Positions 34,650 through 42,981 of a stretch of DNA of 64,000 nucleotides are shown piece after piece. This DNA comes from an uncultured Tropicimonas sp. Its GTDB lineage: Bacteria; Pseudomonadota; Alphaproteobacteria; Rhodobacterales; Rhodobacteraceae. Position numbers and translations under genes: made by a program. The notes under the pieces are model-generated. The model ran no database searches and had not been told where the DNA came from. It saw only the letters and a program-made list of their open reading frames with translations. The stretch is from the NCBI GenBank assembly GCA_947497945.1, contig CANMIP010000004.1, positions 186,001 through 250,000 on the forward strand, given 5' to 3'. Every line of letters starts with the position of its first letter. Position 1 is the stretch's first letter.

Positions 34650-34726
34650 TCGCCAGAGACGCGTTTTCGTTTCCCTTTTTTTAAGCACCACGCCTTAGCG
34701 TCTGGAATCGCGAAAAAGGTGTGGGC

Positions 34727-35335
34727 ATGCATGGTCTCGTCAACAGGTCTATCCAGTGCTTCCTGCGGGACACTTATGGCGACAGCCTCTGGCTGGAGAT
34801 CGCCAGCCGCATCGGTATTTCCGAAAATGGTTTCGAGTCGATGCTGACCTACGACGATTCCTTCACCATGGATCTCCTGAATGCCAGCACGCGGCGCCTG
34901 GACAAATCCGTCGACATGTTGCTCGAAGATGTCGGGACCTATCTCGTCAGTCATCCAAAGACGGAGTCGATCCGGCGCCTGCTGCGGTTTGGCGGAGAGA
35001 CCTTCTTCGATTTCCTCCATTCCCTGGACGACTTGCCGGAACGCGCCAGACTGGCCGTTCCCGACCTGATCCTGCCGAATCTCGAGTTGATCGATATCGG
35101 CGAAGGGCAATACGAGTTGCAGGTCCGCGGCACGCACAAGGAATATGCCTTCGTTCTGGTTGGCGTTCTGCGGACGATGGCGGATGACTACGGCGCGCTG
35201 GTCTTTCTGGACCAGGCCCTGTCGGACAGTGGCCATATGACGATCCGGATCAGCCTTCTGGACAGCGACTTCTCCGAGGGTCGCAGCTTCTCCCTTGCCC
35301 GCCCCGATGCCACGGTGCCGGAGGAACACAGATGA
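34727..35335 (+). CDS. H-NOX-like (haem NO-binding domain) protein with altered haem-ligand positions
   Basis: This 202-residue protein starts MHGLVNRSIQCF and has the H-NOX architecture, including GGETFFDFLHSLDDLP and VGVLRTMADDYG. In canonical members the proximal haem His follows FLxxLDxL; here that position is Pro (about residue 104), with the nearest His six residues earlier (98). The Tyr-x-Ser-x-Arg haem-propionate motif also seems absent, around LQVRGTHKEY. By-eye alignment therefore suggests atypical or no haem binding. The start is ATG with AGGTG upstream (GTG at 34721 possible). It overlaps the diguanylate cyclase gene by ATGA, pointing to a sensor-effector pair. Confidence 0.85.
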   Translation: MHGLVNRSIQCFLRDTYGDSLWLEIASRIGISENGFESMLTYDDSFTMDLLNASTRRLDKSVDMLLEDVGTYLVSHPKTESIRRLLRFGGETFFDFLHSLDDLPERARLAVPDLILPNLELIDIGEGQYELQVRGTHKEYAFVLVGVLRTMADDYGALVFLDQALSDSGHMTIRISLLDSDFSEGRSFSLARPDATVPEEHR

Positions 35336-36411
35336 GCGGACCGCAACGCTTTCCGCATCCGGAACCGGCCGCGCCTGTCGAGAGCGCCTCGCCCGGCAAG
35401 CCTGCCCCGGAGCTGACGGATGCGGCATTGGAACGACTGATGCCGATGCACCTGGTGCTCTCCGGCGATGGAACCATCCTCAAGGCGGCGCGAACGCTCC
35501 GAAGGCTGCGCCCCGACATGCGGCTGGAGGGAATGAATTTCTTCGAGCTGTTCGAACTGCGTCGGCCAAGAGGGGCAACGCGCGTCGATGAAATGCTCAA
35601 GGCGGAAGGTGGACGGTTGTCACTTGCCTTCCAAAAAGACTCCCATGGCCATTTCAAGGCGGTCGCCGTCCCGCTCGCGAATGGACAGGGGGCCTTGCTG
35701 AACCTCTCCTTCGGTTTCACCATCGTCGATGCGGTCCAGACTTATGACCTGACAGCGGGCGATTTCGCCGGCACGGACCTGGCAATCGAGATGCTGTACC
35801 TGGTCGAGGCGAAATCGGCGGCGTTGCATGAGTCGAAGAAGTTGAACCAGCGATTGCAGGGCGCCAAGATCGCGGCCGAGGAACAAGCCTACACGGACAC
35901 ACTGACCGGACTGAAGAACCGCCGGGCAATGGATCATGTCATGGCCAGGCTGACACGAGAGAAGATTCCGTTCGGATTGCTTCACCTGGACCTGGACTAT
36001 TTCAAGCAGGTCAACGACACGCATGGCCACGCGGCCGGGGATGAGGTCCTTCAGGGCGTGGCGGAAATCCTGGTGCATGAAACGCGAGAAACCGACATCG
36101 TTGCCCGCGTCGGCGGCGACGAGTTCGTCCTTGTTTTCAAGAAACTCGCCGATATCGACATCCTGCGTGAGATCGCAAACCGGATCATTCACCGCCTGGA
36201 AGAGCCGATCCCCTACAACGACACACAATTGGAGATTTCCGGCAGCATCGGGATAACAACGAGCCTGCGTGTCGGCAGCGCGACGCCTGAAGAAATGCTG
36301 GAGATCGCGGATCTCGCGCTCTACACGTCCAAACGGGCCGGGCGCGGGCGCGCGACCGTTGCGCCGATTGTCGGCGCATCGTCGGACGATCTGACCGGAA
36401 ATCAGCCCTGA
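35332..36411 (+). CDS. HNOBA-GGDEF diguanylate cyclase
   Basis: This 359-residue protein has an N-terminal H-NOX-associated (HNOBA) domain, about 30-150, with MPMHLVLSGDGTI and MNFFELFELRRP, followed by a signalling helix/coiled coil (about 155-185) and a GGDEF domain with the exact motif VGGDEF. RETD five residues before GGDEF is an intact I-site. The HNOBA plus coiled-coil order is that of soluble guanylate cyclase with its cyclase replaced by GGDEF. Its partner should be the coupled H-NOX-like protein; output is cyclic di-GMP. Confidence 0.9.
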   Translation: MSGPQRFPHPEPAAPVESASPGKPAPELTDAALERLMPMHLVLSGDGTILKAARTLRRLRPDMRLEGMNFFELFELRRPRGATRVDEMLKAEGGRLSLAFQKDSHGHFKAVAVPLANGQGALLNLSFGFTIVDAVQTYDLTAGDFAGTDLAIEMLYLVEAKSAALHESKKLNQRLQGAKIAAEEQAYTDTLTGLKNRRAMDHVMARLTREKIPFGLLHLDLDYFKQVNDTHGHAAGDEVLQGVAEILVHETRETDIVARVGGDEFVLVFKKLADIDILREIANRIIHRLEEPIPYNDTQLEISGSIGITTSLRVGSATPEEMLEIADLALYTSKRAGRGRATVAPIVGASSDDLTGNQP

Positions 36412-36770
36412 CTTTCTTGCAGGCCGGAGCGACTCTTCGTTCAGCGCGCAATGGCGCCCGTTGCCTCCGAAGCGCTCGGTCGTTCCGCTTCGGCTTGTTA
36501 AGGACGGACTGGGCGAATGACGGTCAGGACGCGCTGCGCAACAGCGATTCTGCGAGCCTGCCACCCGACAGAAGCAATCGCTCTCTCACCCGTTGTACTG
36601 CGAGAACACCGCTTAAAACGTTCTGTAAGCGAAAAAAGCCGCCAGGCCCGTGCCCGGCGGCGGTCCGATCCATCTCCCGGTCGCCGATGCCTTCACGCCT
36701 TGGCGCCAGCATCGGCAGGTCACATCCTTCTGCACGCACTCCTCGGAGAGGAAGCCGTCCAGGCGCGGCC
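36412..36770. other. Gap between convergent genes
   Basis: These 359 bases separate the diguanylate cyclase gene from the sugar-isomerase gene. Apart from the minus-strand terminator at 36632-36661 I see no feature in it. Confidence 0.6.
36632..36661 (-). terminator. Rho-independent terminator of the sugar ABC operon
   Basis: Read on the minus strand, GCCGCCGGGC and GCCTGGCGGC form a 10-bp stem (one G-T pair) with an ACGG loop, followed at once by six T. It lies about 110 bases past the isomerase stop codon. Confidence 0.85.
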
Positions 36771-37457
36771 CTAATTCAACCAGCTGTCGTAGTCGCTGAC
36801 CAGAAGATGCGTGGGATCGACATCCTCCTCGATCTTGGCGAAACGTCCGATTGGCGCCCGGAAGATATTGTCTGTCAGGTCGTCATTGACGGTCGAAACT
36901 TCTCCGATCAGCACATCGCCCCCCTCGCCCCAGAATGCGTGCCAATCCCCGGGCATCAGAGTGACGCTCTCGCCGGGCTGGAACAGGAGGACCTCACCGG
37001 GCTGGAAGGCGCGCGGAATACCATCGCAGATCACGGTTCCGCCGGCGGTCTCGTCGAACTTTCCGTCGGCATCCGAGCCATAGAGCTCGATCGCCATTGT
37101 GGCGCCGCCGCGGTTGATGATGTCCTCGGCCTTGACCACGTGGGTGTGGCAGGGACTGATCTGGTCCTGGCGCGAGATCAGCAGTTTCTCGGCATAGCAC
37201 ATGCCGCCGCCGCGCTGCAGGTCGGCGAGGTCGCCATTGCGCAGGGTGAAGAGGAACAGGCCCAGCTTGTCAAAATCTCCCTCGCCATAATCGGTGATGT
37301 CCCAGCCCATGCGGGCATCGATAACACGACGCGCCGTCGCGGCCTTGGCCTTGAATTCCTCGGGGGTCCAGTAGGCAAAGGGTGGAAGGACGAAGCCATA
37401 GTGACGGATCATCTCATCCGCAGCGGCCATGATCTCGTTGATTCTGGAGCGTTTCAT
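36771..37457 (-). CDS. D-lyxose/D-mannose ketol-isomerase
   Basis: This 228-residue cupin-fold enzyme matches E. coli O157 D-lyxose isomerase in length and motifs: MKRSRINEI, LPPFAYWTPEE, LGLFLFTLRNG, CYAEKLL, a metal-binding His pair in SPCHTHVVKAEDIINRGG, and VGEVS-like GEVSTVNDDLTDN. The family interconverts D-lyxose/D-xylulose and D-mannose/D-fructose with a divalent metal. It is last in a sugar ABC operon whose binding protein is of glucose/mannose type, so mannose to fructose is a reasonable guess. Confidence 0.9.
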   Translation of the reverse strand: MKRSRINEIMAAADEMIRHYGFVLPPFAYWTPEEFKAKAATARRVIDARMGWDITDYGEGDFDKLGLFLFTLRNGDLADLQRGGGMCYAEKLLISRQDQISPCHTHVVKAEDIINRGGATMAIELYGSDADGKFDETAGGTVICDGIPRAFQPGEVLLFQPGESVTLMPGDWHAFWGEGGDVLIGEVSTVNDDLTDNIFRAPIGRFAKIEEDVDPTHLLVSDYDSWLN

Positions 37458-37481
37458 CGGAACATCTCTTTGTTTTTCGCG

Positions 37482-38594
37482 TTATCGGATACGATTCGTC
37501 GTGCTGGGGTCGAAGAACACGGCCTTGGTCATGTTGAATGAGATCGGCGCGAAGGCGCCCAGCTCGATCCGGGCATCGGCGCGGAGACGCGCGATACATT
37601 CCTTCCCACCCAGTGGTGTGAGCGCGAAGGTGTCGGAGCCCGCCGGTTGGCTGACTTCGATGAAGCAGTCACGCGTTTCGATCTGCGGCGAGGTGCGGTC
37701 CGCTCCATCGGGATCGGTCATCGCCTCCGGACGGATGCCGAACACGATGGGCTTGCCGACAAAACCACGCATCTCGGCAGTGTCCGGTGCGGGCAGGGAT
37801 ATTTTCGTATCGCCATAGCCTTCGATCTCGATCTCCAGCCCTCCGTCACGTTCGAGCAGCAGGCCGTCAATCAGGTTCATCGAGGGCGAGCCCATGAAAT
37901 CGGCGACGAACATGTTCGAAGGGTCGTTGTAGATCTCGTCCGGCGAACCGGCCTGTTGCAGATAGCCCGCCTCCAGCACCGCGATCTTGGTCGCAAGCGT
38001 CAGCGCCTCGATCTGGTCGTGTGTGACATAGACGATGGTCGTGCCCATGCGCCGGTGCAATCGCTTGATCTCGGTGCGCATGTCGACCCGGAGCTTGGCG
38101 TCGAGATTGGAGAGCGGTTCGTCGAAGAGGAAGACCTGCGGATGGCGTACAAGCGCGCGTCCCATGGCGACACGCTGGCGTTGGCCGCCGGAGAGCTGCG
38201 AGGGCTTGCGGTCGAGCAAATTGCCGATCTGCAGGATGTCGGCCACCTCCTGGATGGCCTTTTCCTGCTCCGCCTTGTCGACACCGCGGATCTCCATGCC
38301 AAAAGAGATATTTCCACGCACGGTCATGTTCGGATAGAGCGCGTAGCTCTGGAACACCATGGCGATATCGCGCTTGGAGGGGTGCAGCCCCTCAACGTTT
38401 CGATCCCCGATCCGGATCTCGCCCGAGGTGGTCTTCTCCAGCCCGGCGATGCAGTTCAGCAGCGTGGACTTGCCACAGCCGGAGGGGCCGACGAGCACGA
38501 GGAAGCCGCCATCCTCGATATCGAGGTCAATCCCTTTCAGGACTTCCACAGCCCCGAAGCTCTTGGTCAGTTGGTCGATGGTCAGAGAGGCCAT
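37482..38594 (-). CDS. Sugar ABC transporter ATP-binding protein (UgpC/MsmK type)
   Basis: This 370-residue CUT1-family ATPase has Walker A GPSGCGKST, signature LSGGQRQR, Walker B FLFDEPLSNLDA, H-loop VTHDQ, and a C-terminal OB/TOBE regulatory domain with FGIRPE. It lies four bases from the upstream permease gene and 24 bases from the isomerase gene, so it is co-transcribed with both. Confidence 0.93.
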   Translation of the reverse strand: MASLTIDQLTKSFGAVEVLKGIDLDIEDGGFLVLVGPSGCGKSTLLNCIAGLEKTTSGEIRIGDRNVEGLHPSKRDIAMVFQSYALYPNMTVRGNISFGMEIRGVDKAEQEKAIQEVADILQIGNLLDRKPSQLSGGQRQRVAMGRALVRHPQVFLFDEPLSNLDAKLRVDMRTEIKRLHRRMGTTIVYVTHDQIEALTLATKIAVLEAGYLQQAGSPDEIYNDPSNMFVADFMGSPSMNLIDGLLLERDGGLEIEIEGYGDTKISLPAPDTAEMRGFVGKPIVFGIRPEAMTDPDGADRTSPQIETRDCFIEVSQPAGSDTFALTPLGGKECIARLRADARIELGAFAPISFNMTKAVFFDPSTTNRIR

Positions 38595-38598
38595 GAGC

Positions 38599-39480
38599 TT
38601 ATCCCTTCACGGCGCCGGCCATCAGGCCACGCACGAAGTAGCGTCCGGAGACGATGTAGACGATGAGGGTGGGCAGGGCAGTCAGAATGGCACCGGCAAA
38701 GTGCACGTTATATTCCTTCACACCCGTGGAGGAGTTCACCAGGTTGTTCAGCGCTACCGTGATGGGCGTTGAATCATAGCTGGAGAAGGATGCCCCGAAG
38801 AGGAAGTCATTCCAGACATTGGTGAACTGCCAGATGATGGTGACGACGATGATCGGCCCCGAAGAGGGGATCAGGATCCGCCAGAAGACCTGGAAGAAAC
38901 TTGCGCCGTCGATCTGGGCCGCGCGAACCAACTCGGTCGGGAAGGCGGCGTAGTAGTTGCGGAAAAAGAGCGTGGTGAAGCCGAGCCCGTAGACCGTGTG
39001 CACCATGATCAGCCCGCCCAGCGTGCCGGCGAGCCCCAGCATGCCGAGGATGCGCGCCATCGGGATAAGAACGATCTGGAAGGGGATAAAGCACGCCAGC
39101 AGCATCAGCCCGAAGATAAGGTTCACGCCCGGGAACTCCCATTTCGTCATCACGTAGCCATTGAGCGCGCCGAGGAAGGTCGACAGGAACACGGCGGGTA
39201 CGACCATGATGATCGAGTTGAAGAAATAGGGCTTGAGACCGGTGGCTTCGACACCGATCTGGGTTTGCGACCAAGCCTGGCGCCAAGGCTCGAAGGTGAT
39301 GTCCTTCGGGGGGGCAAGCATGTCGCCGCCGCGGATCTCGTCCAGCGTTTTCAGCGAGTTGGAGACCATGACCCAGAGCGGTAGCAGGTAGTAGATCACG
39401 AAGAAGATCAGCAGGGTGTAGATCAGGATACGGGTCAGGCTACCGGCATTTATGGCATTGTCCTGGCTGGGGATGCTCAT
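38599..39480 (-). CDS. Sugar ABC transporter permease, MalG-like
   Basis: This 293-residue inner-membrane subunit has six hydrophobic segments and the EAA loop (ELVRAAQIDGASFFQVFWRILIP) that docks on the ATPase. It is the second permease of a CUT1 importer resembling GtsC of glucose/mannose transporters. Its start overlaps the stop of the first permease gene by ATGA. Confidence 0.92.
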   Translation of the reverse strand: MSIPSQDNAINAGSLTRILIYTLLIFFVIYYLLPLWVMVSNSLKTLDEIRGGDMLAPPKDITFEPWRQAWSQTQIGVEATGLKPYFFNSIIMVVPAVFLSTFLGALNGYVMTKWEFPGVNLIFGLMLLACFIPFQIVLIPMARILGMLGLAGTLGGLIMVHTVYGLGFTTLFFRNYYAAFPTELVRAAQIDGASFFQVFWRILIPSSGPIIVVTIIWQFTNVWNDFLFGASFSSYDSTPITVALNNLVNSSTGVKEYNVHFAGAILTALPTLIVYIVSGRYFVRGLMAGAVKG

Positions 39481-40355
39481 TTGTTTTTCTCCCCGTGCCG
39501 GATTTCGCTGTAAAGATAGGGAACGACGATCGAGAAGACCATGATCAGCATGATGATCGCGGACGAGGCGCCGACGCCCATCTGGTTGCGCGTGAACGTG
39601 TAGGAATACATGAAGGTTGCGGGCACTTCCGTGGCCCGGCCCGGGCCGCCGCCGGTCATGGCCACGACGAGGTCGTAGGACTTGATGGCGAGGTGCGTGA
39701 GCACGACGAAGGCGGAGAGGAAGACCGGGCGCATCATCGGGATGATGATACGGCGATAGATAAGGACACCGGAGGCGCCGTCCACCTGCGCGGCCTTTAT
39801 GATTTCATTGTCGACGCCGCGAAGGCCGGCAAGGAACATCGCCATCACGTAGCCCGAGCTTTGCCAGACTGCGGCGATGACGATGGTGTAGATCGCCATC
39901 TCGCGATCCTTGATCCAGTTGAACTGGAAACTCTCCCAACCCCATTGATGCATGGTATTTTCCAGCCCGATGCCAGGATCCAGGAACCATTTCCAGGCAA
40001 CCCCTGTGACGATGAACGAGATCGCCATCGGGTAGAGATAGACGGTGCGAATGAAGCCTTCGGAGCGGATCTGCTGGTCGAGCAGAATGGCGAGGAAGAG
40101 GCCGAGACAGGAACAAATGACGATATAGAGCGTGCCGAAAATCGCCAGGTTTGTCAGCGCGATAGACCAGTGTTTCAGCCCGAAGAGCTTGGTGTAGTTG
40201 GCCAGGCCGACGAAGTCGTTATTGGGCAACATCCGCGAATTCGTCATCGACAGCCACCCGGTATAAAGGATGAAACCGTAGACGAAAATCAGGATGGCAA
40301 CGAAGCTTGGCGCCAGGACAATCCGGGGCACCCATTCCTGTAGTCGATCTCTCAT
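39477..40355 (-). CDS. Sugar ABC transporter permease, MalF-like
   Basis: This 292-residue subunit has six hydrophobic segments and the EAA loop (EIIKAAQVDGASGVLIYRRIIIP). Stretches such as LYPMAISFIVTGVAWKW and TGGGPGRATEVPATFMY are those of GtsB-type glucose/mannose permeases. It lies 104 bases after the binding-protein gene, with two strong hairpins between them. Confidence 0.92.
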   Translation of the reverse strand: MRDRLQEWVPRIVLAPSFVAILIFVYGFILYTGWLSMTNSRMLPNNDFVGLANYTKLFGLKHWSIALTNLAIFGTLYIVICSCLGLFLAILLDQQIRSEGFIRTVYLYPMAISFIVTGVAWKWFLDPGIGLENTMHQWGWESFQFNWIKDREMAIYTIVIAAVWQSSGYVMAMFLAGLRGVDNEIIKAAQVDGASGVLIYRRIIIPMMRPVFLSAFVVLTHLAIKSYDLVVAMTGGGPGRATEVPATFMYSYTFTRNQMGVGASSAIIMLIMVFSIVVPYLYSEIRHGEKNK

Positions 40356-40377
40356 TGAGACAATCCGGCGTTAAGGG

Positions 40378-40409
40378 CGTCTGGCAGGCCGGTGAGGGCC
40401 TGCCAGACG
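40378..40409 (-). terminator. Hairpin between binding-protein and permease genes (1)
   Basis: CGTCTGGCAGGCC and GGCCTGCCAGACG form a perfect 13-bp stem with a six-base loop. No T-run follows, so it probably attenuates or stabilises the upstream mRNA segment and lets binding protein exceed permease. Confidence 0.6.
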
Positions 40410-40414
40410 GTTTG

Positions 40415-40449
40415 GGGCGCGCGCGGAAAGGGGAGAAATGCGCGCGCCC
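40415..40449 (-). terminator. Hairpin between binding-protein and permease genes (2)
   Basis: GGGCGCGCGC and GCGCGCGCCC form a perfect 10-bp stem around a 15-base loop, starting 10 bases past the binding-protein stop and directly before hairpin 1 on the minus strand. Confidence 0.55.
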
Positions 40450-40459
40450 GCGAGGGAGA

Positions 40460-41710
40460 TTACTTCGCGGCCTCGACGGCGGCGGCGAGCTCCTCGGCGG
40501 CTTCCTCGGCGCCGTATTCACCGTTCAGATGCGCGGTGACGACGTCGAAGATCGCGGATTTGATGTTCGAGCTGGCGCCGTGACCATGGGCCATGGAGCC
40601 TTGCAGCGTGCCATTGGCAGCGGCTTCTGCGAGATCGGCCATGCCTTTCTTGCCGCAGGCGTCGAACTCGGTATCGGCGATGTCGGTGCGTGCCGGCACG
40701 GACCCCTTCACGAGGTTGAAGGCAACCTGGAAGTCCGGGTTCATGACAGCGGAAGCCATCATCTTCTGCGCTTCGACCTGCTCTTCGGCCACGTCGAACA
40801 TGGCGAACTGGTCGGAGTTGAACAGAACGGAGCCCTGCGTGCCCGGGAAGCGGATGCAGACGAAATCTTCGCCCGGCACCTGGTTGGCCTTCACGAACTC
40901 ACCCTTGGCCCAGTCGCCCATGGCCTGCATGCCGGCTTCGCCATTGATGACCATCGCCGAGGCCAGGTTCCAGTCACGGCCCGAGAAGTTCTCGTCGAAA
41001 TAGCCGCGCAGAACTTCCATGCGCTTGAAGGCCTCGACCATCTGCTCGCCGCCGAGCGCCTCGGGGTCCTGGTCGATGATGGCGGATTTGTAGAAATCAT
41101 CGCCAAGGCCGAGCACGACCGAATCGAAGACGGTGCCGTCCTGCCAGGCCTGGCCACCATGTGCCAGCGGGGTGATGCCGTTGGCCTTCATCGCGTCGAG
41201 AACCGCGATCAGCTCTTCCCATGTCTCGGGCGCCTTGCCGCCTGCGGCGTCAAGCGCGTCCTTGTTGATCCACATCCAGTTGGTGGAGTGCACGTTGACC
41301 GGGGCAGCGATCCACTTGCCGTCCCACTTCGAGAATTCCTGCAGCGCCGGCGGAACGACCGAGTCCCAGTCTTCTGCCGCGGCGACATCGGAAAGATCGC
41401 CCAGGAAGCCTTCGGCGGCCCAGTCCTTGATGTCGAAGCCGAGCATCTGCACGGCGGTCGGCGGGTTGCCCGAAGTGACGCGTGCGCGCAGCACGGTCAT
41501 GGCTTCCACACCGGAGCCACCGGCCACCGGCATGTCTTTCCAGGTCACGCCCTTGGATTCGAGATCCTCCTTGAGCACGTTGAGCGCCGCGGCCTCCCCG
41601 CCTGCGGTCCACCAGTGCAGCACCTCGACTTCCGCCGCGGTTGCCGCCGAGGCGGCGAGCCCCAGGACCAGGGCCGATGCGGTAGCTTTAAGGGCAAGCT
41701 TGCGTTCCAT
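40460..41710 (-). CDS. Sugar ABC transporter substrate-binding protein, glucose/mannose type
   Basis: This 416-residue receptor has a signal peptide ending near residue 25 (ATAA/EVEV). The mature start [19 protein letters not shown] and the following [12 protein letters not shown] and [13 protein letters not shown] are characteristic of GtsA-like glucose/mannose-binding proteins. The ATG at 41710 is chosen for its GGAGG site; an 18-codon extension is possible but would bury the signal. It is first in the five-gene operon and divergent from a LacI regulator. Confidence 0.92.
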   Translation of the reverse strand: MERKLALKATASALVLGLAASAATAAEVEVLHWWTAGGEAAALNVLKEDLESKGVTWKDMPVAGGSGVEAMTVLRARVTSGNPPTAVQMLGFDIKDWAAEGFLGDLSDVAAAEDWDSVVPPALQEFSKWDGKWIAAPVNVHSTNWMWINKDALDAAGGKAPETWEELIAVLDAMKANGITPLAHGGQAWQDGTVFDSVVLGLGDDFYKSAIIDQDPEALGGEQMVEAFKRMEVLRGYFDENFSGRDWNLASAMVINGEAGMQAMGDWAKGEFVKANQVPGEDFVCIRFPGTQGSVLFNSDQFAMFDVAEEQVEAQKMMASAVMNPDFQVAFNLVKGSVPARTDIADTEFDACGKKGMADLAEAAANGTLQGSMAHGHGASSNIKSAIFDVVTAHLNGEYGAEEAAEELAAAVEAAK

Positions 41711-41749
41711 GTTTTCCTCCCAATGAAACGTGCAGTCATGTTTGCGATA

Positions 41750-41766
41750 TTTATAACGTTTCAAGC
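41750..41766. promoter_or_regulatory. Candidate LacI-family operator
   Basis: TTGAAACGTTATAAA, read on the minus strand, carries the central AACGTT palindrome common to LacI/GalR operators. It sits about 40 bases upstream of the binding-protein start and 140 bases from the lacI-type gene. The flanks match only partly. Confidence 0.4.
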
Positions 41767-41907
41767 ATCGTGAAATGTCAACACTGTTGGCGCGAACACG
41801 CTTTCAATTTTGTTTTCTTGCTATAGGCTGCCGAGCCAGATGCAGCCTTCAGCCCGATGTAAATCGTTTAAAACCAGCTGGCGCCGCCACCCCGCCAGGA
41901 AACGCCC

Positions 41908-42912
41908 ATGACACCGACCAACCGTCCAACCCTCAAGACCGTCGCCGAAATGTCCGGCCTGGCCGTGGCAACAGTCTCCCGTGCATTGGCCAATGACCCC
42001 AAGATCGCGGAGGCCACGCGCGCGCGGGTTGCCGAGGTTGCCGCCTCGGTCGGCTATGTTCCGGATCGTGCCGCGCGCCGGTTGCGCACGGGCAAGACCA
42101 TGGTCATCAACCTGATGCTGGACCCGCATTTCGAAATCCTCGGCTTCGGCAACGCACTTCTCGTCGGCCTGACCACTGCGCTGGAAGGCTCGGGCTACAA
42201 TCTCGTCGTCACGCCGCATTTCACCGATGTCGATTCGCTGACCCCGATCCAGCATATCGTCACCAACCGGCAGGCCGATGGCGTGATCTTCACACGAACA
42301 GCGCCATTCGACGAGCGCGTGCGCTTCCTTCTGGAATGTGGCTTCCCATTCGTCAGCCACGGGCGGACGGAGTTCACCGAGCCGCATTCCTGGGTCGATT
42401 TCGACAATGAAGCCTTCGCCCATGCCGCGGCGATGCGGCTGATCGGAAAGGGATGTCGGCGCATTTGCGTTGTGCTGCCGCCGGAGAGCCTGACCTTTCG
42501 CCAGCACCTGCGCTACGGGTTGATGCGGGCCGTGCGCGAGAGCGGCGTGGATTTCCATATCCCGACCGAAATCTCACTCGATTCCTCGATGGAAGAGATC
42601 CATGACTGGGCCAGCGAAATTGCCGGCACGGACGACCGGCCGGACGGGTTCATCTGTCCCGGCGAAGCGTCCTACCTCGCCATCCGAAACGGCTATGGCA
42701 AACATGACTATAAGGTCGGCCGGGATTTCCACGCCGTGGCGAAGTCGATCTCCGGCATCCTGTCGCAGATCGACCCGGAGACAGACACGATCCACGAGGA
42801 CGTAGAGGTCGCGGGACAGATCATGGCCCGCAAGCTGGTCGCCATCCTTGGCGACCCGGACGCAGGCCCGAGCCAGGACCTGCTGCCAATCGACCCTCGC
42901 TTCGCCATCTGA
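41908..42912 (+). CDS. LacI-family transcriptional regulator
   Basis: This 334-residue repressor has an N-terminal helix-turn-helix plus hinge (TLKTVAEMSGLAVATVSRALAND ... RAARRLRTGKT) and a periplasmic-binding-protein-like effector domain. It is divergent from the sugar ABC operon, the usual arrangement for a local regulator, so the sugar or its phosphate is the likely inducer. The ATG has AGGAAA upstream. Confidence 0.92.
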   Translation: MTPTNRPTLKTVAEMSGLAVATVSRALANDPKIAEATRARVAEVAASVGYVPDRAARRLRTGKTMVINLMLDPHFEILGFGNALLVGLTTALEGSGYNLVVTPHFTDVDSLTPIQHIVTNRQADGVIFTRTAPFDERVRFLLECGFPFVSHGRTEFTEPHSWVDFDNEAFAHAAAMRLIGKGCRRICVVLPPESLTFRQHLRYGLMRAVRESGVDFHIPTEISLDSSMEEIHDWASEIAGTDDRPDGFICPGEASYLAIRNGYGKHDYKVGRDFHAVAKSISGILSQIDPETDTIHEDVEVAGQIMARKLVAILGDPDAGPSQDLLPIDPRFAI

Positions 42913-42981
42913 CGGACAGGGCCATTCGACAATTCCCGCGCAATATACTAGGTCCGACCAAGGCCAGTCAGGATACGCCCC

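Noticed and set aside
34650-34690. The seven-T run after the MttB-like gene as a terminator.
   Set aside because: No stem precedes the T-run, so an intrinsic terminator is not supported.
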